NCBI GenBank assembly: GCA_041494285.1
Contig: JBGQAL010000163.1
Coordinates: 1-5,964 of the forward strand
Source of the DNA: Fen-7 sp041494285
GTDB taxonomy: Archaea; Halobacteriota; Methanosarcinia; Methanotrichales; Methanotrichaceae
Direction of reading: 5' to 3'
Length of the DNA stretch: 5,964 bases
Part shown: one piece after another, positions 1-5,120 of the stretch
How positions within the stretch are numbered: position 1 is the stretch's first letter
Layout: every line of letters begins with the position of its first letter
Made by a program: the position numbers and the translations under genes
The notes under the pieces: generated by a model
Seen by the model: only the letters and a program-made list of their open reading frames with translations
What the model was told of the DNA's origin: nothing
The model's database searches: none

Positions 1-123
1 ATTTATATAATAGATTTTATCTTTAGCATCTCTGTAAAACTGATAAAGGTAATTTAATGCGAACGCCGAGATTACACCGAAAAAGGACCCAGCCAGTGGT
101 GGAATAAGCGCAGAAGAATCCAT
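1..123 (-). CDS. Membrane protein of unknown function, N-terminal 41 residues (cut by window edge)
   Basis: Reading the minus strand from the ATG at 123-121 gives 41 codons without a stop, running off the left edge. The protein starts MDSSALIPPLAGSFFGVISA, continues as one hydrophobic helix (about residues 6-28), then turns polar and basic (YRDAKDK). This is the pattern of a short N-terminal membrane anchor followed by a cytoplasmic part. A weak GGAG lies at 136-139, 12 nt from the ATG, which is rather far. It points the same way as the gene at 298-963, which ends 174 bp upstream of it. I recognise no family. The call rests on the protein-like composition and frame; a 41-codon open frame could also arise by chance. 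Confidence 0.5.
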   Translation of the reverse strand, partial: MDSSALIPPLAGSFFGVISAFALNYLYQFYRDAKDKIYYIN

Positions 124-142
124 ATCTCTATCCACTCCAGAA

Positions 143-177
143 TGGCTCGTTTTGTCTCATCTGCAAGCGACGAGCCA
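143..177. promoter_or_regulatory. Inverted repeat upstream of the left-edge gene
   Basis: TGGCTCGT (143-150) is perfectly complementary to ACGAGCCA (170-177), with 19 nt between. A third near copy, TCGAGCCA, follows at about 196-203. The site lies 20-80 bp upstream of the minus-strand start at 123, so it could be an operator or a 5'-leader hairpin. No TATA box is convincing here. The rest of 178-297 shows no gene that I can support. Confidence 0.2.
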
Positions 178-297
178 GGTTTCTCTTGGCAATCGAGCCA
201 CTATGGTTGGACGGGCTTTTCGAAATTGCAGCCGCGAAAACGCCTGATTGAAGGTTCAGCAACCCCAACCTCTTTCCTGATTCTCGTTTTCCTCGCA

Positions 298-963
298 TCA
301 CTTTTTCCCAAGATCCTGGAACGCTATATTCTTTTGAGTTTGGAAGGATCCTGAATATCGCTGTTCACTTTTTTTCGCATTGAACGACCAACCTTGTTGG
401 GTCACTAAAGCCCAGAGCCCGTCGAATGCCTGTTCTTCTTTGAAAGCCAATGTATTATCAGAGCGGTTGATGGACCTGATCAAGTCGGTCTCGCTTCTGT
501 CCACATGGCTCACATTGAACCGCTCATAGACGCTTGCTCCTATACGTCCATAGAATAGAGGAGATTCAAGGATCTTTTCGCCTTTGAGTTGTCCTCCCTC
601 AAACACCAGATCGCTCTTCTGAGTGAAATTGACCATTGGGCGGTTCTTGTTCATGCTGCGCAGGGATTCAAGGTTCATGGACCCAGTTCCTTTCATCCAG
701 CCTGTAGAATCCATGGCGCGGTCGTTAAAGGATCCCTTGATTGAAACGTCTCCCGTTCCCCTGACAACGGAGGACTCATCGTAGAGCATTGCTTGATGGG
801 TATTGTGCTCCGGCTCTTTGACCGAAGCAAAATAGGGCACATTTGGCCTTTCGTCCGTTGCTCTGACGCCGCATGTAAGGCCTGCAGACAGCACCAATGC
901 TGCAACAAGGACTCCACTAGCTATTATGACGATGAATCCGAGGCCGACTTTCTCAATCCTCAT
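298..963 (-). CDS. Membrane-anchored or secreted protein of unknown function, 221 aa
   Basis: The start ATG (963-961) is preceded by a GAGG Shine-Dalgarno (972-975) at 8 nt spacing, and the stop is TGA at 300-298. Residues 1-4 (MRIE, then K5) are followed by a long hydrophobic stretch, about residues 6-30, ending GLTCG. This is either a signal peptide or an N-terminal membrane anchor; the Cys at 31 is not in a canonical lipobox. The remaining 190 residues have no further helix long enough to span the membrane. They are rich in Gly, Ser, Asn and aromatic residues, with segments such as RGTGDVSIKGSF and MKGTGSMNLESL that suggest beta strands. There are N-glycosylation sequons (NFT, NVS, NRS), as expected for an archaeal surface protein. 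No enzymatic motif or known domain is visible. It is followed by the left-edge gene on the same strand after 174 bp. The gene call is strong; the function is unknown. Confidence 0.85.
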   Translation of the reverse strand: MRIEKVGLGFIVIIASGVLVAALVLSAGLTCGVRATDERPNVPYFASVKEPEHNTHQAMLYDESSVVRGTGDVSIKGSFNDRAMDSTGWMKGTGSMNLESLRSMNKNRPMVNFTQKSDLVFEGGQLKGEKILESPLFYGRIGASVYERFNVSHVDRSETDLIRSINRSDNTLAFKEEQAFDGLWALVTQQGWSFNAKKSEQRYSGSFQTQKNIAFQDLGKK

Positions 964-1010
964 TTATTTTTCCTCTAATCAGATACTTCATTTTCCGTAA
1001 CAGCTATTTT

Positions 1011-1019
1011 GCTTATACA
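1011..1019 (-). promoter_or_regulatory. Candidate TATA box of the 298-963 gene
   Basis: On the minus strand the sequence reads TGTATAAGC. Its centre near 1015 predicts a transcript start near 989, which would leave a leader of about 25 nt just containing the GAGG ribosome binding site at 972-975. The AT-rich tract at 1218-1247 is the alternative. Confidence 0.35.
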
Positions 1020-1105
1020 TCAGCAGCATCGTTGAAATCTCTTCGCCTTTGATGCCTCGACAATGGGATAGATCTGAAGCGATTTCAACCTTTTGTTAAC
1101 CAGCG

Positions 1106-1164
1106 AAGGAGCCTCACCTGTGCGACTAAACGCACCTTCGGATGACATCTTCGAAAGGCTCCTT
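1106..1164 (+). ncRNA. Potential three-way-junction structured RNA (strand uncertain)
   Basis: Stem P1 pairs AAGGAGCCT (1106-1114) with AGGCTCCTT (1156-1164): nine perfect pairs enclosing 41 nt. Inside, P2 pairs GTGCG (1120-1124) with CGCAC (1131-1135) around a 6-nt loop. P3 pairs TTCGGA (1137-1142) with TTCGAA (1150-1155), using one G-U wobble, around a 7-nt loop. P3 stacks directly on P1 with no unpaired base, and one base separates P2 from P3. The wobble pairs only if the plus strand is transcribed, which slightly favours plus. If read from the minus strand, it would lie in the leader of the 298-963 gene. It does not match tRNA or a riboswitch class that I know. It could also be a DNA-level structure or a relic of a mobile element. 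Seen: complementarity. Inferred: that it is an RNA. Confidence 0.35.
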
Positions 1165-1280
1165 AGATCGCCTCCAAGTCCGAAATACCGTTAGATTCTA
1201 AATTATGTCGCCTGCAATATAAATTTAAATCATGAAATTATTTACTTCTTGCTGATCTATATCCTGGAAGATAAAACTTT

Positions 1281-2564
1281 CTAATGATTGACTGGAGCAA
1301 TGCTGACCTTTGGCCCGGCTTCAGCAAAATGTTTAGACAAAATTAAATACTGAATCATCGAGCCGCTTATCATGGTCGTTGTGAAGGCCATTACCACTAG
1401 AGCCACGAAAATTCGATTGTCTATCAGGTGATAATCAAGGGCCACTGATGCCAGAACTATCTCCATCGCCCCTCGTGCGTTCATGCCAAACCCAACGGCA
1501 AGGGCATTCCTCCTGCCAATCCCGGCGGCAAATGCCCCGAGGCCAGCGCCCAGTAGCTTGCCTATGCAGGCTACCATCAGTATCAACACAACGATCACCG
1601 GGTCAAAGCTAGCTGCATAATTTGCCTTTAGCCCTATGGAGGCGAAATAGATCGGTGCAAGTACCCCCATCACCATAGGGTACGCCAATCCGCTAATTAT
1701 GTCTCTTTCTCTAGGTGACTGAGATAATACCACTCCAGACAAGAAAGAGCCGAAGATTCCGTTGGAACCTGAGAATTCAGCCATGAAAGATACTGTCAGC
1801 ATGGCCAGAGCGGTTAACGCTACCATGCGGTCTAACAGGTCGCTGGCACTGTATTTGGCCCGAAAATATATCAGACAGACTGTTAGGGCAGAGATCCCCA
1901 GGGTCATGCTCAGGTTGATCCAAAGGTTTCCTCCAATGTTTAGGAAGCTCAGGATCAGAGCGAAGAGAGTCCATCCCGTCATGTCATCGATGGTTGCCGC
2001 TGTTAGTATCATAGCTCCCAGCTCCTTGTTAAGGAGGTCCAGGTCCATTAGTATCCTGGCTATCACAGGGAGAGCTGAAATGGATAGCGCGGTGCCCATG
2101 AAAAGGGCAAAGATCCACAGGTTGGCTGCAGGTGCTCCCCATAATCCCGGCAGCAGCACGACCATAGAGAAGCCCAAGGCAAAAGGCAGGAGGATGCCCG
2201 AAATGCTTGTCAGCGCAGTGCTCCTGGCTCGGCGTTTAAGGCAGGATATGTCCACATTCATGCCTGCCGTGAAAACAAAGCAGAGCAGACCGAAATAAGT
2301 GAGGGCGTGTAGCTCTGGGGATGGCGGAAACATCCAGGCGTAAACGGACGGGTCCAACGTTCCAAAGATCGTTGGCCCTATCATCACTCCTCCGACAATC
2401 TCGCCGAGAACCGGCGGCTGATGCAGCTTGCGCGCTATCCTGCCAAAGACGATGGCAAAGAGGAGGAGCATCGAGGCTTGAAGGGGCAGCAATGCGGCTC
2501 TGTTTTTGAAGACGCTAGCCATCCAGAAGAAAGCGAGAGCCAAAACCGCCACTATGAGAAGCAT
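1281..2564 (-). CDS. CPA2-family cation:proton antiporter (Na+ or K+/H+ exchanger)
   Basis: Integral membrane exchanger of the monovalent cation:proton antiporter-2 family; 427 aa from the ATG at 2564, normal for the transport domain alone. Visible CPA2 landmarks: QPPVLGEIVGGVMIGP (residues 49-64), FTAGMNVD (98-105), SALPVIARIL (163-172), the ion-binding pair in ATIDDMTGW (Asp193-Asp194), LAPIYFASIGLK (302-313) and MNARGAMEIVLA (361-372). About 11-13 hydrophobic helices cover the protein. There is no C-terminal TrkA-N/RCK domain, unlike Kef-type channels. The MNARG-MEIVLA region resembles CHX-type exchangers. An Asp-Asp pair is usual in electrogenic family members; whether Na+ or K+ is carried cannot be read here. 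Start: AAGGA (2571-2575) at 6-nt spacing and the first helix beginning at once both favour ATG 2564. The frame is open further to a GTG at 2690, adding 42 polar residues with no ribosome binding site. It stands alone, with no partner gene in an operon. Confidence 0.93.
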   Translation of the reverse strand: MLLIVAVLALAFFWMASVFKNRAALLPLQASMLLLFAIVFGRIARKLHQPPVLGEIVGGVMIGPTIFGTLDPSVYAWMFPPSPELHALTYFGLLCFVFTAGMNVDISCLKRRARSTALTSISGILLPFALGFSMVVLLPGLWGAPAANLWIFALFMGTALSISALPVIARILMDLDLLNKELGAMILTAATIDDMTGWTLFALILSFLNIGGNLWINLSMTLGISALTVCLIYFRAKYSASDLLDRMVALTALAMLTVSFMAEFSGSNGIFGSFLSGVVLSQSPRERDIISGLAYPMVMGVLAPIYFASIGLKANYAASFDPVIVVLILMVACIGKLLGAGLGAFAAGIGRRNALAVGFGMNARGAMEIVLASVALDYHLIDNRIFVALVVMAFTTTMISGSMIQYLILSKHFAEAGPKVSIAPVNH

Positions 2565-2684
2565 TTGGTATCCTTTCAGGCTTCCTCCTTTTTGGCTTCC
2601 ATCTCTATATGTCAATGCTGAAAACCTTCTTCTCATACTCTGCAATACTCTGCAAATTTCAGCAACCGCTATGCTGGGAGGGTA

Positions 2685-2726
2685 ATTCACGATTGTGAAT
2701 TATGTAACGATCGTTATCTTATAAAG
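2685..2726 (-). promoter_or_regulatory. Antiporter promoter with two palindromic candidate operators
   Basis: Minus-strand TATA box CTTTATAAG at 2718-2726 predicts a transcript start near 2697. A perfect 12-bp palindrome, TAACGATCGTTA (2705-2716), lies between the TATA box and that start. A second inverted repeat, AATTCAC-gatt-GTGAATT (2685-2702), covers the start itself. Both are where an archaeal repressor would block transcription. If translation starts at 2564, the leader is about 130 nt and contains another AAGGAGG (2584-2590), 19 nt before the ATG. The regulator is unknown. Confidence 0.45.
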
Positions 2727-3023
2727 GTTTTGGATAATTTGAAGATAATGAAGAATCTTGCTCAGGCAGAGAGATCGCAGGCATGAGACCAGAGACTTCC
2801 CTCTTTCATCCTTCCATTGACCAGGCATAATAAATCCGCTGATCAGGGCCTTAAGATGTTTCAACCTGTTTATTCAAGTCATAAAATGTACATTGAAGAC
2901 TCTACATGGGACTCTTAGAGATCTCATATGATGTTTACCTTCATATATCTCTCAAAGCGTGTTATTAGTGCAAAGTAATAAGATGGAAACTAATCGTAGA
3001 GATTTGATACTGGGTGATAAGAA
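2727..3023. other. Intergenic region between divergent genes
   Basis: Nothing protein-coding longer than a few codons is convincing in 2727-2940. The right end holds the candidate promoter and leader of the 3024 gene (see 2943-2948 and 2983-3027). A short palindrome GAGATCTC lies near 2918-2925. I see no RNA gene or insertion sequence. Confidence 0.5.
2943..2948 (+). promoter_or_regulatory. Candidate TATA box of the repeat-protein gene
   Basis: ATATAT within CATATATCTC. It predicts a transcript start near 2972 and a leader of about 50 nt that would include the small ORF at 2983-3027. Confidence 0.35.
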
Positions 3024-3027
3024 ATGA
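2983..3027 (+). CDS. Possible 14-codon leader ORF overlapping the next start
   Basis: ATG at 2983 opens METNRRDLILGDKK and stops at TGA 3025-3027. The stop overlaps the ATG of the downstream gene (3024-3026) in an ATGA arrangement typical of translational coupling. The GGTGAT ribosome binding site of the downstream gene (3013-3018) lies inside this small ORF. It has no strong ribosome binding site of its own, and a 14-codon ORF can easily occur by chance. Confidence 0.2.
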   Translation: METNRRDLILGDKK

Positions 3028-3638
3028 AAGCTAAGGAAATATCGGGATTCCTTTCCGCCGGCCTTTGTATTGCAGTCTTCCTAATAGCGGTGATGCTAGG
3101 AAATGGTGCTGCTGATCAGAGTTACTTTAACCCTGACTATAGCAAGGCCCCTCTAACTGCACAAGAGCGTGAAGGACTGTTTAAGGTGATTCAGAATACG
3201 TCCAAGAAGAACATCTATCAGGTTACGCCGCTGGTCGGAGATCCATATAGAGCACTTCAGAATCCCTATGCGTTCACGGATCCTCAAGCTGCACTGGAGC
3301 AGGCAAATACTTATAAATCGATTCAAAAGTTGAATCGTATTTACCAGAACCCTAGCAGCGAAGATAACTGGTATTATTGGTCCAACATGTGGCTGAACGG
3401 GCCCCAAGAATCAACCAAAACAACCCAGACGATCAAAGGTTCTAGCGACTTACTCGGCGTTGCAAATACATATAGCGCAATGGATAATCCATTTGCATTC
3501 ATAGATCCTCAAGCTGCACTGGAGCAGGCAAATACTTATAAATCAATTCAAAAGTTGAATCGTATTTACCAGAACCCTAGCAGCGAAGATAACTGGTATT
3601 ATTGGTCCAACATGTGGCTGAACGAGCCCCAAACTTGA
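3024..3638 (+). CDS. Secreted tandem-repeat protein of unknown function, 204 aa
   Basis: The ATG at 3024 follows GGTGAT (3013-3018) at 5 nt spacing. Residues 1-30 form a Sec signal: basic start MKAKE, hydrophobic core at about 9-26, and a likely cut after GNGAA, before Asp31. Residues 80-128 and 155-203 are two copies of a 49-residue unit. It begins NPYAFTDPQAALEQANTY (NPFAFIDPQ in copy 2), continues SIQKLNRIYQNPSSEDNW and ends in an aromatic patch, WYYWSNMWLN. The units differ at only four of 49 residues. Their spacing of 75 residues is filled by a diverged, Ser/Thr-rich linker. The unit has heptad-like helix residues (ALEQANTYKSIQKLNRI) followed by Trp/Tyr, suggesting a helical repeat with an aromatic binding or assembly face. 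I know of no named family. The mature protein has no further membrane segment, so it is probably exported or at the surface. The transcript probably ends at the hairpin over the stop codon. Confidence 0.85.
   Translation: MKAKEISGFLSAGLCIAVFLIAVMLGNGAADQSYFNPDYSKAPLTAQEREGLFKVIQNTSKKNIYQVTPLVGDPYRALQNPYAFTDPQAALEQANTYKSIQKLNRIYQNPSSEDNWYYWSNMWLNGPQESTKTTQTIKGSSDLLGVANTYSAMDNPFAFIDPQAALEQANTYKSIQKLNRIYQNPSSEDNWYYWSNMWLNEPQT
3261..3407 (+). repeat. Tandem coding repeat, copy 1
   Basis: This is the first copy of the unit inside the 3024 gene; copy 2 is offset by exactly 225 bp. From 3279 to 3407 only two of 129 bases differ (3320 G/A, silent; 3400 G/A, Gly to Glu). The first six codons differ more. 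Confidence 0.95.
3486..3632 (+). repeat. Tandem coding repeat, copy 2
   Basis: Second copy of the 3261-3407 unit, in the same frame. The sharp change from near-identity to clear divergence at 3504 (3279 in copy 1) looks like the edge of a gene-conversion tract or of a recent duplication. Confidence 0.95.
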
Positions 3639-3662
3639 GGGCTCAATTAACATCTATTTTTT
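3624..3662 (+). terminator. Hairpin and T-tract after the repeat-protein gene
   Basis: GAGCCC (3624-3629) pairs perfectly with GGGCTC (3639-3644) around a 9-nt loop that contains the stop codon. A T6 run at 3657-3662 and a T5 run at 3669-3673 follow. Oligo-T alone can end transcription in archaea. The stem exists only because of the A at 3625 that distinguishes copy 2 from copy 1. Confidence 0.45.
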
Positions 3663-3674
3663 GCTCTCTTTTTG

Positions 3675-3953
3675 CTACGATGGCCTGATAATTCCCACTC
3701 CCCGATCATGCGCTTTTGGGCTCCTCTCGTAAATCAATAGATTTTCGAAGAAAAAGTAAGGTGTCCAGGTAGCATCATTCAGATCGACATCGGAGATCCG
3801 GTCTCACCTCTGGGCAATATCGGCAATAGGTCCTGAGGATGCAGTCATGCGCTTCACGTCACCAGTTAGCCTATTGATCATTTCCAAGATCATCTTTAGA
3901 CCTGTGCCGAAAATCTTCGCGGTCTCTTTACAAGCCCCTAATTTCTTCCCAAA
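3675..3953 (-). pseudogene. Broken minus-strand reading frame with one internal TGA
   Basis: One minus frame is open from 3953 to 3675 except for a single TGA at 3806-3804. The upstream part (about 49 codons) reads like real protein, including ETAKIFGTGLKMILEMINRL and then GDVKRMTASSGPIADIAQR, just before the TGA. The downstream part (42 codons) continues DRISDVDLNDATWTPYFFF and ends at TAG 3677-3675. There is no convincing start or ribosome binding site. An ATG at 3893 would give only 29 residues before the stop. It is best read as a gene remnant; a chance open frame is possible. I do not recognise the family. Pyrrolysine cannot explain the stop, since that uses TAG. Confidence 0.35.
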
Positions 3954-4031
3954 TCACCGCGGCGCTTTATGCAAATTTAGCACGGTAAGCCGCTTGAAGG
4001 AAAGATTTCTTAAGGTCGGTGCGAATAGTAG

Positions 4032-4039
4032 TTATAAAG
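4032..4039 (+). promoter_or_regulatory. TATA box before decayed copy A
   Basis: TTATAAAG, centred about 22 bp before the ATG at 4057. This is a little closer than usual for a leaderless start. It may be a surviving promoter of the broken gene that follows. Confidence 0.35.
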
Positions 4040-4056
4040 ATTAAGCAAGAACGGCC

Positions 4057-4222
4057 ATGACAGAGAATAAAGAGAAGAGTTCCTGGATAGACTTTTCGCC
4101 TGCAGGCATGCCTAGGGATTGTGAAGGAACTCCGAGGCGATACGTGACATGAGTCAATAGATATCTACAACCACATCGATAAAAAGGAGCGGAGGGAGAG
4201 CTACATGGCACATATATCGCAG
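4057..4222 (+). pseudogene. Decayed gene, copy A (unknown family)
   Basis: An ATG at 4057 opens a gene-like start, MTENKEKSSWIDFSPAGMPR, which stops at TGA 4150-4152. A second frame (from about 4109) carries GIVKELRGDT, an in-frame TGA at 4145-4147, then IDIYNHIDKKERRESYMAHI. The second frame matches copy B (4646-4884) closely. The blocks at 4141-4220 and 4718-4797 align without gaps, 577 bp apart, and ELRG matches ELKG upstream. Many differences between copies are silent third-position changes (GAT/GAC, AAA/AAG, TAC/TAT, GCA/GCG), so the ancestor was a working gene in this frame. Stops and a frame change show that this copy is dead. The N-terminal piece may or may not belong to the same gene. 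Function unknown. Confidence 0.45.
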
Positions 4223-4284
4223 CGTGGTATATGCAGGATTGTTAGTCCTCCATCAACTTTTCGGCCTACTTTGTTGTTACTCAA

Positions 4285-4298
4285 GAAAGCTTAAATCA
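4285..4298 (+). promoter_or_regulatory. Candidate BRE/TATA of the small secreted-protein gene
   Basis: Purine-rich GAAAG followed by TTAAATCA (4291-4298). The TATA centre is about 26 bp before the ATG at 4321, so the transcript would start at or next to the start codon. The lack of any ribosome binding site before 4321 fits a leaderless mRNA. Confidence 0.45.
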
Positions 4299-4320
4299 AA
4301 TAAAACCATTCATCGTTAGA

Positions 4321-4647
4321 ATGAGATCAATTATAGCTTTGACTATACTGCTTGTGCTCGTTGCGCCAAGCATAGCTCTGTCTCCTGTGGAGCAAGCATA
4401 TGTTGATGGTGTGAAGGAAGGTCTGAAGCTAGGACAGCTAGTCAATAATGTAGATCAGTATAATATTGCTATACAGCAATTCAACGATAACTTGAATCAA
4501 ACTTTCAGCGGCAATGCATCGAAGATGTGGCTTCCAAAGATCGCCCTAAATAACAATACTATTCCAGACATCTCGACCTTCGGCAACCTTAAGCCGGTTC
4601 ATAAACTTGATGGAACCCCAGCTGAGACTACATATATGCAATATTGA
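4321..4647 (+). CDS. Small secreted protein of unknown function, 108 aa
   Basis: The ATG at 4321 opens a clear Sec signal: MRS, a hydrophobic core IIALTILLVLVAP, and a likely cut after SIA (residue 19). The mature part is about 89 residues. It has a helical start (SPVEQAYVDGVKEGLKLGQL), then an Asn/Gln-rich part with three N-glycosylation sequons (NQT, NAS, NNT), and ends ETTYMQY. It has no Cys and no further membrane helix. The start lacks a ribosome binding site, but a TATA box sits at the right distance for a leaderless transcript. It is the only intact gene between two decayed copies of another gene, so it may be a younger arrival or simply a survivor. The C-terminus runs into copy B, so a shortened end cannot be excluded. 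No family is recognised. Confidence 0.7.
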   Translation: MRSIIALTILLVLVAPSIALSPVEQAYVDGVKEGLKLGQLVNNVDQYNIAIQQFNDNLNQTFSGNASKMWLPKIALNNNTIPDISTFGNLKPVHKLDGTPAETTYMQY

Positions 4648-4884
4648 AGCGTTCCTAAAAAGCCATGAAAGAATGAATGTACGCTGGGGCATCATGTCCC
4701 TAGAGCTTAAGGGCAAGTACGCGAGACAAGGCTATCGATATCTACAACCACATCGACAAGAAGGGGCTGAGGGAAAGCTATCTGGCGCGTATACCGCCGT
4801 TTGGAATATGAGCTATCCTTTCCCAACTTTGTCTCATCCGCCTCAGATCTGTTCCCTCCCGATACGGTCAGTGAGCGCACCTGA
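4646..4884 (+). pseudogene. Decayed gene, copy B (same family as copy A)
   Basis: Three frames in succession read as one protein with two frameshifts. Frame one (4646 to about 4726) has EAFLKSHERMNVRWGIMSLE and then LKGKYAR. Frame two (4728 to about 4797) has KAIDIYNHIDKKGLRESYLA followed by RIPP. Frame three (4798-4884) has RLEYELSFPNFVSSASDLFP and ends SERT before TGA 4882-4884. Each shift equals one extra base. The middle part matches copy A, with mainly third-position differences. It directly abuts the 4321 gene and has no start signal of its own. I cannot name the family; the joined product would be about 78 residues plus whatever preceded it. Read as a pseudogene; sequencing error could in principle explain one shift. 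Confidence 0.5.
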
Positions 4885-5023
4885 ACACGTGCCGCAGAAA
4901 AGAGAGTGGCGGAGTTCAATCCATTTTTCCCATCCTTGGGTCATTGGAAACCCGCCGCCTGGACTATTACAAGATCCTTCGGAATCTCTCCGTTCGCCAT
5001 CATTTGATTATATAATTCCTATC
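4885..5023. other. Non-coding stretch after copy B
   Basis: I see no gene, RNA or promoter that I can support here. A long plus-strand frame passes through, but its composition is not protein-like. Confidence 0.4.
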
Positions 5024-5120
5024 TATAGAGGACTCCTAATAACCTCCGATTTTTAGTACGGATTTATAAATAGTATATAAAGCAAAGCGTTATATGGCGG
5101 GTTTTTAGGAATCCTCTATA
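5024..5120. repeat. 97-bp element with 21-bp imperfect inverted ends
   Basis: TATAGAGGACTCCTAATAAC (5024-5043, plus one more C) is matched by the reverse complement of the right end (5100-5120), TATAGAGGATTCCTAAAAAC: 19 of 21 bases agree. The interior is AT-rich, with a small TCCG/CGGA hairpin (5045-5062) and a strong TATATAAA at 5074-5081. No clear target-site duplication flanks it. It could be a miniature transposable element, a long RNA hairpin, or a promoter element for the following broken gene. Confidence 0.5.

Larger units (their letters stand above)
964..1280. other. Intergenic region between two minus-strand genes
   Basis: No protein gene is supported in these 317 bp. They hold the ribosome binding site and a possible TATA box for the 298-963 gene, the potential three-way-junction RNA at 1106-1164, an 11-bp palindrome TTAGATTCTAA at 1192-1202, and an AT-rich tract at about 1218-1247 (containing AATATAAATTTAAAT). 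That tract could be a second promoter firing to the left, giving a leader of about 220 nt. No strong oligo-T terminator follows the antiporter stop at 1281. Confidence 0.6.

Noticed and set aside
142..354. Plus-strand 70-codon frame
   Set aside because: No ribosome binding site and mixed composition. It overlaps the end of the well-supported minus gene at 298-963.
1106..1164. tRNA gene for the three-way-junction fold
   Set aside because: The closing stem is nine pairs, only two inner arms exist, and there is no TTCRA loop or anticodon-arm geometry.
1762..2298. Plus-strand 178-codon frame inside the antiporter gene
   Set aside because: Antisense shadow: Arg- and Met-rich product typical of the complement of hydrophobic membrane-protein codons, and no start signals.
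3153..3407. Minus-strand 84-codon frame inside the repeat-protein gene
   Set aside because: Antisense shadow of the gene at 3024-3638, which has a signal peptide and ribosome binding site.
3261..3632. CRISPR-like array
   Set aside because: Only two long repeats, lying in frame inside a gene. No short regular repeats with unique spacers occur anywhere in the window.
3847..4044. Plus-strand 65-codon frame
   Set aside because: Antisense to the better-looking minus remnant at 3675-3953, with no start signal.
4607..5056. Plus-strand 149-codon frame
   Set aside because: Only the part at about 4646-4726 is protein-like, and it belongs to decayed copy B. Downstream the homology moves to other frames, and the remaining product is Pro/Ser-rich noise.
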